The position numbers were made by a program, and so were the translations under genes. A stretch of 64,000 nucleotides of DNA. It comes from an uncultured Clostridia bacterium. GTDB taxonomy: Bacteria > Bacillota > Clostridia > Oscillospirales > Ruminococcaceae. Each line of letters begins with the position of its first letter. Positions within the stretch are counted from its first letter, which is position 1. Location: assembly GCA_947627005.1 (NCBI GenBank), contig CANQUJ010000008.1, positions 31,270 to 95,269 on the forward strand, given 5' to 3'. The notes beneath the pieces are model-generated. The model was not told the origin of the DNA, did not search any database, and was given only the letters and a program-made list of their open reading frames with translations. Positions 31,812 through 41,446 of this stretch are shown here, piece after piece.

Positions 31812-32432
31812 ACGGAATATAAAACCGTTCGCGGCGCGGCCGAGGGCAGCGTTACGATAGAAAAAAGCGAATTTATCGCCAAAATCGCCCCGGCTTTATC
31901 GTCGGAAGAGGCCGCGGCGTTTATAGATTCGGTCAAGGCCGAAAACCGCCGGGCAAGGCACAATTGCTACGCCTATACCCTTCGCGCCGGATTCGAGACG
32001 AGATATTCTGACGACGGCGAACCGCAGGGGACTGCCGGCCCCCCGATTTTGGACGTTATCCAAAAAACCGGCCTGACCGACGTCTGCATAGTCGTCACCC
32101 GCTACTTCGGCGGGATACTTTTGGGCAAGGGCGGGCTTACAAGGGCCTATTCCTCTGCGGCGGCAAAGGCCGTCTCCGCGGCGGAGATCAAGCTTATGAG
32201 CGAGGCGAGAGAGATTTCCGTTTCGGCCGACTATTCGCTTTACGAGCGTATTTTGCGGCTTCTGCCCGAGTATGAAATAAAAACCTCCTCCCGCGAGTTT
32301 TCGGATAAAATCGACCTTAGGCTTCTCTGCCGGGCCGAGCTCTGCGATAAATTCATAAGCGAGCTGACCGAGCTTTCAAACGGCGGGGCGAAAATCGAGC
32401 GCTCCGAAATATTTTTCGCCGACTTCTCTTAG
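31812..32432 (+). CDS. YigZ/IMPACT family protein, apparent ACG start
   Basis: In-frame extension of track ORF 32049..32432: (ACG)EYKTVRGAAEGSVTIEKSEFIAKIAP...RARHNCYAYTLRAGFETRYSDDGEPQGTAGPPILDVIQKTGL...VTRYFGGILLGKGGL. Confidence 0.85.
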   Translation, partial: TEYKTVRGAAEGSVTIEKSEFIAKIAPALSSEEAAAFIDSVKAENRRARHNCYAYTLRAGFETRYSDDGEPQGTAGPPILDVIQKTGLTDVCIVVTRYFGGILLGKGGLTRAYSSAAAKAVSAAEIKLMSEAREISVSADYSLYERILRLLPEYEIKTSSREFSDKIDLRLLCRAELCDKFISELTELSNGGAKIERSEIFFADFS

Positions 32433-32483
32433 CCTCGTTATTCTGCATAGTTTTTAGGCAAATTTTTGTGCAGTCATACGAAA

Positions 32484-32523
32484 ATCTTCTCTTTTCTAAA
32501 ATTTTTAGAGGAGATTTTTTATT
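32484..32523 (+). terminator. Terminator after yigZ-like gene
   Basis: AATCTTCTCTTTTCTAAAATTTTTAGAGGAGATTTTTT. Confidence 0.65.
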
Positions 32524-32585
32524 TTTAGGGTATAAATCCATGAATACGTTTTTAAACGACTTTGAAAAAGCGGGGTGCGGGGCGA

Positions 32586-33587
32586 ATGAAAGATCTTACG
32601 CCGAGAGAATATACCGAACAGCTCGAAAAAAGCGTTTTGTCGCCCTACGCTTTTTTGAGCGTAAACACCAAGGGCCGCCTTAAAGACCAAGAAAAATGCG
32701 ACCTTAGAACCGATTTTCAGCGGGACAGGGACAGGATCATCCACTGCAACGCGTTTTCAAGGCTTAAGCGCAAGACGCAGGTCTTTTTGGACCCCGCCGG
32801 GGACCACTACCGCACCCGCCTTACCCACACCCTTGAAGTCAGCCAGATAGCGCGGACTATCTCACGCGCGATGCGCCTTAACGAAGACCTTACCGAGGCT
32901 ATCGCTTTGGGGCACGATTTGGGTCACACCCCTTTCGGACACGCCGGAGAGGCGATTTTAAACGAGCTTTCGCCGAAGGGCTTTAAGCACTACGAGCAGA
33001 GCCTTAGAGTAGTCGACTACATAGAAAAGGGCGGCAGGGGGCTTAATCTCACCGCCGAAGTCAGAGACGGCATTTTAAAACACACCGACCAAATAGCCGA
33101 CACCAAAGAGGGATACGTCGTCAGACTGGCCGACGTTATCGCCTATATAAACCACGACATCGAAGACGCCATTCGCGCCAACGTCATTTTAAGAGAAGAC
33201 CTCCCCAAGTCCGCGACCGACGTTTTGGGAAAGAGCAAATCTCAAAGGATAACGACCCTCGTAAAATCGGTCATAGAGAGCGGGCCGGAAAGGCTTTGCT
33301 ATTCGCCGGAGGTTGAAAGGGCGAAAAACGAGCTCTCGGCCTTTATGTTTGAAAACGTCTATCGCAACCCGGTCTGCAAATCCGAAGAATCAAAGGCCAA
33401 GCTGATGATAGAAAAGCTTTATATATACTTCACCGAGCGCCCCGAGAAGCTGCCCGAGGAGTATTTAAGGCTTGCCGATAAGTTCGACGCCGACTCGGCG
33501 GTCTGCGACTATATCGCCGGAATGACCGACGGCTACTGCACAAATCTGTTTTTGGATATCTTCGTTCCCAAGGGCTGGGAGCTTTAA
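32586..33587 (+). CDS. dgt: dGTP triphosphohydrolase-like HD-domain protein
   Basis: NAFSRLKRKTQVFLDPAGDHYRTRLTHTLEVSQIARTI...LGHDLGHTPFGHAGE; start ATG 32586; followed by dnaG. Confidence 0.92.
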   Translation: MKDLTPREYTEQLEKSVLSPYAFLSVNTKGRLKDQEKCDLRTDFQRDRDRIIHCNAFSRLKRKTQVFLDPAGDHYRTRLTHTLEVSQIARTISRAMRLNEDLTEAIALGHDLGHTPFGHAGEAILNELSPKGFKHYEQSLRVVDYIEKGGRGLNLTAEVRDGILKHTDQIADTKEGYVVRLADVIAYINHDIEDAIRANVILREDLPKSATDVLGKSKSQRITTLVKSVIESGPERLCYSPEVERAKNELSAFMFENVYRNPVCKSEESKAKLMIEKLYIYFTERPEKLPEEYLRLADKFDADSAVCDYIAGMTDGYCTNLFLDIFVPKGWEL

Positions 33588-33604
33588 TCGTAAAGGAGAA
33601 TAAA

Positions 33605-35374
33605 ATGCCGCTTCCTCCTTCTTTTTTAGAGCAAATAAAAGACTCGAACCGCATCGAAGACGTTATGGGGCAATACGTCACCCTTAAGCGGGCGGGGCAC
33701 AACTTAAAATGCCTTTGCCCCTTTCACTCCGAAAAGACCCCTTCATGCACCGTATACACCGACAACGGAAGTTTTTATTGCTTCGGCTGCGGCGCCGGCG
33801 GCGACGTTATAACCTTCGTCATGAAGATAGAAAACCTCGACTACATAGAGGCAGTAAGGTTTTTGGCGCAGCGCGCCGGGCTGACCATGCCGGAAGACGG
33901 CTACGACGACCGCGCGGGGCAGGCAAAGCGCCGACTGGCCGAGATAAATAAGGCCGCGGCGAGGTTTTTCTATCAAAACCTAAGAACCTCCGACGGCGCA
34001 GAGGGGCTTAGATACCTCATCGAAAAGCGAAGACTTACGCCCGAAACGATCAAAAAATTCGGGCTCGGGGTCGCGCCGAACCGCTGGACGAGCCTTAAAA
34101 ACCATATGCTCGCCAACGGATTTTCGGAAAAAGAGCTTTTGGACGCAAGCCTTTTAAGCGAGAAAAACGGCCGAACCTTCGACTTTTTCGTGAACCGAGT
34201 GATGTTCCCGATATTCGACCTCAGAGGAAACGTCATCGCCTTTTCGGGCCGAACTCTTGAGGCCGAACCGAAGGGCGGGAAATACGTCAATTCTAAAGAG
34301 ACCCCGCTTTATAAAAAAAGCCGAACCCTTTTCGCGCTCAACTTCGCCAAAAACACTTCGGTCAAAACAAAGCGGCTGATTTTGTGCGAGGGGAACGTAG
34401 ACGTCATCTCGCTTCATCAGGCGGGCTTCGACGAAGCCGTCGCGACCTGCGGAACGGCGATAACCGCCGAGCACGCAAGGCTTATGTCCCAATACTGCGA
34501 CGACGTTTATATCTGCTACGACGCCGACGAGGCCGGCCAAAAGGCCACCAAAGCCGCGATACAGATACTTTCCGCCGCGGGGCTTAATACAAAAGTCGTA
34601 AGGGTCTCGGGGAACGGCGTCAAAGACGTCGACGACTATTTAAAAAAATTCGGGCCGGATCACTTCAAGGTTCTTCTTAGCGGATCGGAGGGCGCGACCG
34701 ACTACGAGCTTGCGGGCGCAAAGGCCGGGCTCGACCTTGGCGGCGACTTGGGCCGAGTCGAATACCTTAAGCGCGCGGTGAAGATACTTTCCGAGATAGA
34801 GAGCCGGATCGAGCGCGAGGTATATATCTCCCGCGTGGCGGCAGAGCAGGGGGTCGCGAAAGAGGTCGTCAAGACCGAAGTCGAGGCCGCGATAAAGCGA
34901 AGGCGTGGGCAGGCGCAGAAGAGAGAGTGGGCGCAGATATCCTCCGGCCAAAAGCGGGACGACATCAACCCCGAATCGAAGAACTTCCCCAAGGCCGCAA
35001 GCGCCGAAAGCAGCGTCATCGCCTATGTTCTGACCCACCAGGACGGCGCCGAAGAGGTCTTTAAAATCCTTCACCCCGACGAATTTGTGACCTCTTTCAA
35101 CAAAAAGGTGTATAAATCTTTGGCGAACCAGTTCGCCGAGAGCGGGGAATGTGGGCTCGGGGCGCTCGGCAGCGAATTTTCGGCCGACGAAATGGGCAGA
35201 ATATCAAGTATTCTTGCCCGTTCCCGCCAAATCACCGTAGACAGCAAGGTTCTTGCCGACTGTATAGATATCATCAAAAAGGGCGTTTCGGGCGCGGACC
35301 CCGCGCAGATGACCGACGACGACCTTAGAAGGTATTATTCCGAACTAAGCAAATCAAAGAAAGATTCGACATAA
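33605..35374 (+). CDS. dnaG: DNA primase
   Basis: Zinc finger CLCPFHSEKTPSCTVYTDNGSFYCFGCGAGGDVI; TOPRIM LILCEGNVDVISLHQAG. Confidence 0.97.
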   Translation: MPLPPSFLEQIKDSNRIEDVMGQYVTLKRAGHNLKCLCPFHSEKTPSCTVYTDNGSFYCFGCGAGGDVITFVMKIENLDYIEAVRFLAQRAGLTMPEDGYDDRAGQAKRRLAEINKAAARFFYQNLRTSDGAEGLRYLIEKRRLTPETIKKFGLGVAPNRWTSLKNHMLANGFSEKELLDASLLSEKNGRTFDFFVNRVMFPIFDLRGNVIAFSGRTLEAEPKGGKYVNSKETPLYKKSRTLFALNFAKNTSVKTKRLILCEGNVDVISLHQAGFDEAVATCGTAITAEHARLMSQYCDDVYICYDADEAGQKATKAAIQILSAAGLNTKVVRVSGNGVKDVDDYLKKFGPDHFKVLLSGSEGATDYELAGAKAGLDLGGDLGRVEYLKRAVKILSEIESRIEREVYISRVAAEQGVAKEVVKTEVEAAIKRRRGQAQKREWAQISSGQKRDDINPESKNFPKAASAESSVIAYVLTHQDGAEEVFKILHPDEFVTSFNKKVYKSLANQFAESGECGLGALGSEFSADEMGRISSILARSRQITVDSKVLADCIDIIKKGVSGADPAQMTDDDLRRYYSELSKSKKDST

Positions 35375-35392
35375 AACAACGGAGGCATAAAA

Positions 35393-36502
35393 ATGAGCGA
35401 AAAGAAATACACGATCGATGGGCTGCTTGAAAGCGGCAAGGCGACGGGCAAGCTTACCACCAAAGAGATAACCGAAGTCCTTGAAGAGATGGACTACGAC
35501 GTCGAGCAGATCGACAGCTTTTACGACGCCTGCGCGGCGAACGGGATCGAGATCATCGACGACATTGTTATGGAGACCGAAAACCTCGACGAACTTATCG
35601 AGCTTGACGATTCTCTTGGCGAGGGCGACCGCGACTCGGACGAAGACTATGATTCTTCGGTCGGCGATTCGGTAACGATAGACGACCCGGTCAAAATCTA
35701 TCTCAAAGAGATAGGCCGCGTTCCGCTTTTAACGCCGGAGGAAGAGATCGAGCTTGCGCAGAGAATGAAGGACGGCGACAAAGAGGCCAAAAAGCGCCTC
35801 GCCGAGGCTAATCTTAGGCTCGTCGTCTCGATAGCAAAGCGCTACGGCGGCAGGGGGATGCACTTTTTGGATCTTATACAAGAGGGCAACCTCGGGCTGA
35901 TCAAAGCGGTCGAAAAGTTCGACTACACCAAGGGCTTTAAATTCTCTACCTACGCGACATGGTGGATCCGCCAGTCCATAACCCGCGCGATCGCCGACCA
36001 GGCGAGAACGATTCGCATACCCGTCCATATGGTAGAGACGATAACGAAGGTAAAGAAGACCTCGAGCCAGCTTTTGCACCAAAACGGCCGCGACCCGACG
36101 GCGGACGAGATCGCGCAGGCCCTCGATATGCCGATTGAGCGCGTTCGCGAGATTTTGAGAATCGCGCAGGACCCTGTTTCTCTCGAAACCCCCATCGGCG
36201 AGGAGGAGGACAGCCACCTCGGCGACTTTATCCCCGACGAAAACGCCCCGGAGCCGACCGAGGCCGCCTCGCTCGTCCTCTTAAAAGAGCAGATAAACCA
36301 GGTGCTGTCGACTCTTACCGACCGCGAAGAGAAGGTTTTAAGGCTTCGCTTCGGGCTTGAAGACGGCAGAAGCCGCACCCTCGAAGAGGTCGGGCAGATG
36401 TTCAACGTCACGCGCGAAAGAATAAGGCAGATCGAGGCCAAGGCGCTTAGAAAGCTCCGCCACCCGAACCGCTCGAACAAGGTAAAGGATTTTATAGATT
36501 GA
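35393..36502 (+). CDS. rpoD: Primary RNA polymerase sigma factor RpoD/SigA
   Basis: Regions 2-4: [33 protein letters not shown] and [23 protein letters not shown]. Confidence 0.98.
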   Translation: MSEKKYTIDGLLESGKATGKLTTKEITEVLEEMDYDVEQIDSFYDACAANGIEIIDDIVMETENLDELIELDDSLGEGDRDSDEDYDSSVGDSVTIDDPVKIYLKEIGRVPLLTPEEEIELAQRMKDGDKEAKKRLAEANLRLVVSIAKRYGGRGMHFLDLIQEGNLGLIKAVEKFDYTKGFKFSTYATWWIRQSITRAIADQARTIRIPVHMVETITKVKKTSSQLLHQNGRDPTADEIAQALDMPIERVREILRIAQDPVSLETPIGEEEDSHLGDFIPDENAPEPTEAASLVLLKEQINQVLSTLTDREEKVLRLRFGLEDGRSRTLEEVGQMFNVTRERIRQIEAKALRKLRHPNRSNKVKDFID

Positions 36503-36507
36503 TAAAA

Positions 36508-36540
36508 CGATTCCCCCTTGAAAGAGGGGGAATTTTCAAT
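36508..36540 (+). terminator. Terminator after rpoD
   Basis: GATTCCCCCTTGAAAGAGGGGGAATTTT. Confidence 0.8.
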
Positions 36541-37472
36541 TGCAGATAATTTTGTCCCGCCCGCCGGCCCGCAGTAAAAGCTATACGCTGCGCTCATCTA
36601 ATTAAAGCGCCATCACAAGCACCAATGTAGATAAAATTATACCCGCCCGCAGCCGCCCTTGTCCAAAGGAATTCGCTTCGCTCATACTATTTGAATCGCT
36701 CCGCCCGAGTAGGGAGACCGCCGAAGGCGGGCTCACAGCGACGCTGACAAACAAGATCTTTATTTCTTTGTAGAGGGCGTCGCTTGCACCCCATCCCTCT
36801 CGCTTCGCTCGCGCCCCCGCCCCTCGAGGGGCGGGGGCGGCGCCTTTTTATACTTTCGCGCAAAACTTTGCGGGGGTGGGGTGGTTTTAAATAGTATGAG
36901 GCGTTAACCGAATTCCTTTTAATCGGGGGGCGGCTGTGGGCGGGATTTCTTTGGATTTATCTCCGTCCGGCCACTCAAAACGCCATTCGCGCAGCCGAAT
37001 CCCTTTTGCGCGACCGCCGGTGTGCTGAATCCCCCTCCCTGCGGGAGGGGACAGGGGGTGGGCGTCTTAAAATAGTATGAGCGAAGCGAATACCTTTTAT
37101 CAAGGGGCGCCGGAAGGCGGGGATTTTTCTAAGCCTCAACTCCGCCCAGCCGCTCAAACACCATTCGCGCAGCGAATACCTTTTGCTCGCGGGTCGGCGC
37201 GCTGGAACGCCCCTTGATTTTGGTTTAACTCCATGTTTGATAGAAAATCCCCCCTCCCCGCGGGAGGGGGCAGGGGGTGGGCGGCTAAAATAGCATGAGC
37301 GAAGCGAATACCTTTAAACAAGGTTGGCAGAGGGCGGGTCATAATTTATCCATATTGTAAACTTTCAATGCCGTTATAAATTATAATTAGACGCAGCGAA
37401 TACCTTTTTGTATGGGCGGCGGGAGGGAGTTTCTCCCCCCACCCTCCTCCCTCGCCCCCTATCTTTGCATGC
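36541..37472. repeat. Cluster B of short hairpin repeats, divergent duplicate of cluster A
   Basis: Same hairpin family and same composite blocks as 29055..30115. Confidence 0.85.
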
Positions 37473-37495
37473 AAAACAATCCCACGCCGCCGGTC

Positions 37496-37524
37496 TTGCA
37501 AATTCTCAAAAAACATGATATAAT
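37496..37524 (+). promoter_or_regulatory. Sigma-A promoter of comM-like gene
   Basis: TTGCAA - 17 bp - TATAAT, within a block shared with 30095..30230. Confidence 0.75.
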
Positions 37525-37667
37525 ATTCGCCATACAATTATTATTTTATTTTCCTCGCCCTTTTGCTCCTCGGCTTCGCCGAGAACCGCAAAAGCCGGCG
37601 AATTACAGCAAAATCCCTCGGCTCTATGCCGTAATAAACCCAAACCCATTTCAAAGGGGCGAAGCGA

Positions 37668-39197
37668 ATGTTTTGCAAAGTCAACGGCGCCGGCCTTAAC
37701 GGTATGAACGCCTACCCCGTAGACGTTGAAATAGAGCTTAGCCGCGGAATAGAGCGGTTCGATATCGTCGGCATGGCGGATATCGCCGTAAAAGAATCCC
37801 GCGAGCGCATCAAATCCGCCTTCCGCTCGTCCGGGATAAAATTCCCGAGCGCCTCTATCGTAGTAAACCTCGCGCCGGCCGATATCAAAAAATCCGGCTC
37901 CTTCCACGATCTTTCGGTCGCGGCGGCGGTGCTCGACGCTATGGGCGAGGCAAGGTGCGAGCTCGACGACTGCGCGTTTATCGGCGAACTCTCTTTAGGG
38001 GGAGAGGTCAGGGCCGTAAACGGCGTCCTGCCGATGGCCCTTATGCTTAGAAAGCGCGGGATCAAGCGCGTTTTCGTACCTAAAGACAATTCGACAGAGG
38101 CTTCGGTCGCCTCCGGCATAGAAGTCTACGGGATTTCCACCCTTCGCCAGCTTTGGGAATTTTTAAACGGCGAGACAGATATCTCTCCCGCGCCGCCCTA
38201 CGTTCCCAAAAAGGGGGACTATACCGACTGCCTCGACCTTAAAGATGTAAGAGGGCAGACATTCGCTAAAAAGGCGATAGAGGTCGCGGCGTGCGGGGGC
38301 CACAATGTTTTGATGATAGGCGCCCCCGGCTCCGGAAAGAGCATGCTCGCAAAGCGAATCCCCTCTATCCTCCCCGCGATGACCTTTGAAGAGGCCATCG
38401 AAACCACCAACGTATATTCCATCGCGGGCATGGTCAATAAAGACAACCCGCTTATAACCGTAAGGCCGTTTCGGTCTCCCCACCACACCGTCTCTACCGC
38501 CGGGCTTACCGGCGGGGGCGGGGTCCCCCGGCCGGGCGAAATCTCCCTCGCCCACAACGGCCTCCTGTTTTTAGACGAGCTCGCCGAGTTCCCAAGGCAG
38601 ACCCTCGAGGTCCTGCGCCAGCCTCTCGAAGACCGAACCGTCTCGATAAGCCGCGCGTCGGGGACTGTCACCTATCCCTGCTCGATAATGCTCGTCGCGG
38701 CGATGAACCCCTGCCCCTGCGGATATTACGGCCACCCGACCAAAAAGTGCGTCTGCTCCAAAAAGCAGATCGAGCACTACTTATCTAAAATCTCCGGCCC
38801 GCTTTTAGACCGCTTCGATATGCACATCGAAATCGCGCCGGTCGAATATCAAAGCCTGTCTTCAAGGGCGGAAGAAGAGCCGAGCGAAAGAATCCGCGAG
38901 CGGGTTATGCGAGCAAGAGAGATCCAGAACCGCAGATTCAAAAACACCGGCATAACCTGCAACGCCGGAATAACCCCGGATATTCTCCGCGACGTCTGCG
39001 AGATGACCAAGCAGGCGGATACCCTTTTGAGCGAAGTTTTCGACAGGCTCGGGCTTTCCGCCCGCGCATACGACAAAATTTTAAAGGTCGCAAGAACGAT
39101 AGCCGATATGAACGGCTCGGCGCTTATAGATCGGCCTCATATTCTTCAAGCGGTAAGATACCGCACTCTCGACAGAAAATTTTGGGCGAACGAATGA
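37668..39197 (+). CDS. YifB/ComM family Mg-chelatase-like AAA+ protein
   Basis: GAPGSGKSMLAKRIPSILP; FRSPHHTVSTAGLTGGG; MNPCPCGYYGHPTKKCVCS. Confidence 0.95.
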   Translation: MFCKVNGAGLNGMNAYPVDVEIELSRGIERFDIVGMADIAVKESRERIKSAFRSSGIKFPSASIVVNLAPADIKKSGSFHDLSVAAAVLDAMGEARCELDDCAFIGELSLGGEVRAVNGVLPMALMLRKRGIKRVFVPKDNSTEASVASGIEVYGISTLRQLWEFLNGETDISPAPPYVPKKGDYTDCLDLKDVRGQTFAKKAIEVAACGGHNVLMIGAPGSGKSMLAKRIPSILPAMTFEEAIETTNVYSIAGMVNKDNPLITVRPFRSPHHTVSTAGLTGGGGVPRPGEISLAHNGLLFLDELAEFPRQTLEVLRQPLEDRTVSISRASGTVTYPCSIMLVAAMNPCPCGYYGHPTKKCVCSKKQIEHYLSKISGPLLDRFDMHIEIAPVEYQSLSSRAEEEPSERIRERVMRAREIQNRRFKNTGITCNAGITPDILRDVCEMTKQADTLLSEVFDRLGLSARAYDKILKVARTIADMNGSALIDRPHILQAVRYRTLDRKFWANE

Positions 39198-39221
39198 CGC
39201 CCAGTTTAGGAGGATTTTAAA

Positions 39222-40451
39222 ATGACAATCAAAAAAATCAGGCAGATATTAAAAGACACCGCCTATTCCCGAACCGGCGGCAGCCCCGAAGAGCTTAAAT
39301 GCGCCGAATACATAGCCTCTAAGTGCGAAGAACTCGGCGTCAAGGCCGAGATCAGCCAATTTAAGGTCGATATGGCCGACTTAAAGCGCGCAGAGCTTAC
39401 GGTCGACGGAACCCCGATAGCTTGCAGGGGTTATCTCTGCTGCGGCTCAGGCGAAGTCGAGGCCGAGCTCTATTATCTTAGAAACACCGATAAATTCTCC
39501 CTTTCCGAATGTAAAGGCAAGATCGTTATGGTCGACGGCTATCTCGGATATTGGACCTATCACGATATTTTGGACAACGGCGCGGTCGGCTTTATAACCT
39601 ACGACGGCGACGCCAACTATCCCGACCGCGACATCGACCGCCGCGAACTTAGAAGCTATGTATCAGAGGGCAAAAAGCTCCTCGGAGTAAACATCAACGC
39701 CAAAGACGCAATCTCTATAATAAATTCCGGCCGCAAAAACGCGAAAATCTCAATCGAGCAGGAAGAATACGAGGGCGAATCGAGAAACGTTATAGCCGAG
39801 CTTAAGGGCGATACCGACGAAGTTATCGTCTTCACCGCCCACTACGACTCTACCTTCCTCTCGCAGGGCGCATACGACAATATGTCCGGCAGCATCGGCC
39901 TTTTGGGGATAGCCGAACACTTTATAAACCGCCCCCGCCGCCACACCTTAAGGTTTATCTGGTGCGGCTCGGAAGAGCGCGGGCTTTTGGGCTCTAAGGC
40001 TTATACCGACTCTCTTTCGGAGGACGAGCTTAAGAAGATCGTTCTGAATATAAACCTCGATATGATCGGCTCGATAATGGGAAGATTCATCGCCTGCTGC
40101 ACCTGCGAAGAAAAGCTCGTCTACTATATCGAATACTTCGCGTCCGAGGTCGGCTTCGGCATCTCCTGCCGCCAAGACGTCTATTCCTCCGACTCTACCC
40201 CCTTCGCCGATAAAGGCGTGCCGAGCTTAAGTTTCGCCCGCCTCGCGCCCCATAACACCGCGACTATCCACAATTCCTACGATACCGCCAAGGTCATGAG
40301 CGCCCGCCGGACCGCCGAGGATATAGACTTTATCTGCGCTTTTTCCGAAAGAATGGTAAACGCCGCAAAGTGCCCGGTCGACCGCGAGATTCCCGAAAAC
40401 GTCAAAAAGAAGATCGACTACTACCTCTTCCGCGAGCGCGAGAAAAAATAG
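39222..40451 (+). CDS. M28 family metallopeptidase
   Basis: FTAHYDSTFLSQGAYDNMSGSIGLLGIAEHF; RFIWCGSEERGLLGS. Confidence 0.9.
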   Translation: MTIKKIRQILKDTAYSRTGGSPEELKCAEYIASKCEELGVKAEISQFKVDMADLKRAELTVDGTPIACRGYLCCGSGEVEAELYYLRNTDKFSLSECKGKIVMVDGYLGYWTYHDILDNGAVGFITYDGDANYPDRDIDRRELRSYVSEGKKLLGVNINAKDAISIINSGRKNAKISIEQEEYEGESRNVIAELKGDTDEVIVFTAHYDSTFLSQGAYDNMSGSIGLLGIAEHFINRPRRHTLRFIWCGSEERGLLGSKAYTDSLSEDELKKIVLNINLDMIGSIMGRFIACCTCEEKLVYYIEYFASEVGFGISCRQDVYSSDSTPFADKGVPSLSFARLAPHNTATIHNSYDTAKVMSARRTAEDIDFICAFSERMVNAAKCPVDREIPENVKKKIDYYLFREREKK

Positions 40452-40470
40452 TCCTTTTCTCTCCTTTCTG

Positions 40471-40512
40471 TTAAGCCCCGCTTCGGTCATAAACTGCGGG
40501 GCTTAATTTTTT
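40471..40512 (+). terminator. Terminator after the M28 peptidase gene
   Basis: TTAAGCCCCGC...GCGGGGCTTAATTTTTT. Confidence 0.8.
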
Positions 40513-40515
40513 ATA

Positions 40516-40860
40516 AAAACCAAAAGTTTTCGCTCAAGCCTTTTTCAAAAGGCTTGCGGGGGTCAAGGGGGCGGAGCCCCTTGTCGCAGCCCGCAGGCTG
40601 CGAAATCCCCAAACCGAAGGCGCTCCGCAAGGGGTGAATTGAAAAAACAGTCCGGCGGACTGTTTTTTCAAGAGGGGACGCCCTGAAAGAAAGGGCGTCC
40701 CCTACCGATTCGCGACTGCGACAGCAGTCGCGCACCATAACGTCGGGCTTTCGCCTCTTCAATCCGCGGCTGCGACAGCAGTCGCGCACCTTAACGTCGG
40801 GTTTCCGATTGGTTATCCCGGCTCCGGCAGGAGCTGCGAACCTCAAAAATTTTTCATTTT
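40516..40860. repeat. Structured repeat family D, copy 1
   Basis: About 330 nt of successive hairpins homologous to 49690..49975. Confidence 0.85.
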
Positions 40861-40914
40861 TTGCGATAAAACCGCCGCGCCGCGCAATAACATATCGAAA
40901 GGGGCGAAAAGAAT

Positions 40915-41442
40915 ATGCCGAACAATTCCGTCGACAAAACGATAGAGCTCATCGCAAGCGGCGACAAAGGCGCCCTCGCCGACCTTTACGGTCGGGCGAA
41001 AACGCAGGTATATTCCTACGCGCTTTCCGTTCTTAAAAACCGCTCCGACGCCGAAGACGCGCTTTCCGAAACTTTTTTGGAGATATGGCGGTGCGCGCCC
41101 GCATATCGCCCCAAAGGAAAGCCGATGGCATGGATAATCACAATAACGAAAAATCTCTGCTATATGAAGCTTCGTGAGCGGAGCAAATTCTCGGACGAAC
41201 CCGCGGACTTCGACTCTTTGGTCGACCAAAGCGCCCTCTCGCCCGAAGACAGGGCGACGATCTTCGCGGTCATCGAAGACCTCGACGAAGCCGAGCGCGA
41301 AGTTATAATTCTTCACGCGATCGTCGGGCTTAAACACCGCGAGATAGCGAAAATTTTAAGCGCCCCGCTGTCTACGGTTCTTTCGAGATATCAAAGAGCG
41401 ATCGGAAAACTTAAAAAAACACTGAACGATGAAAAGCGGTGA
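40915..41442 (+). CDS. ECF-type RNA polymerase sigma factor
   Basis: Sigma-70 region 2 and region 4 (HREIAKILSAPLSTVLSRYQRAIGKLKK). Confidence 0.92.
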   Translation: MPNNSVDKTIELIASGDKGALADLYGRAKTQVYSYALSVLKNRSDAEDALSETFLEIWRCAPAYRPKGKPMAWIITITKNLCYMKLRERSKFSDEPADFDSLVDQSALSPEDRATIFAVIEDLDEAEREVIILHAIVGLKHREIAKILSAPLSTVLSRYQRAIGKLKKTLNDEKR

Positions 41443-41446
41443 TACT

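Noticed and set aside
40700-40800. Repeated GCGACTGCGACAGCAGTCGCGCACC(A/T)TAACGTCGG units as a CRISPR array
   Set aside because: Only two or three units, each strongly self-complementary, without uniform spacers or cas genes; better treated as structured repeats.
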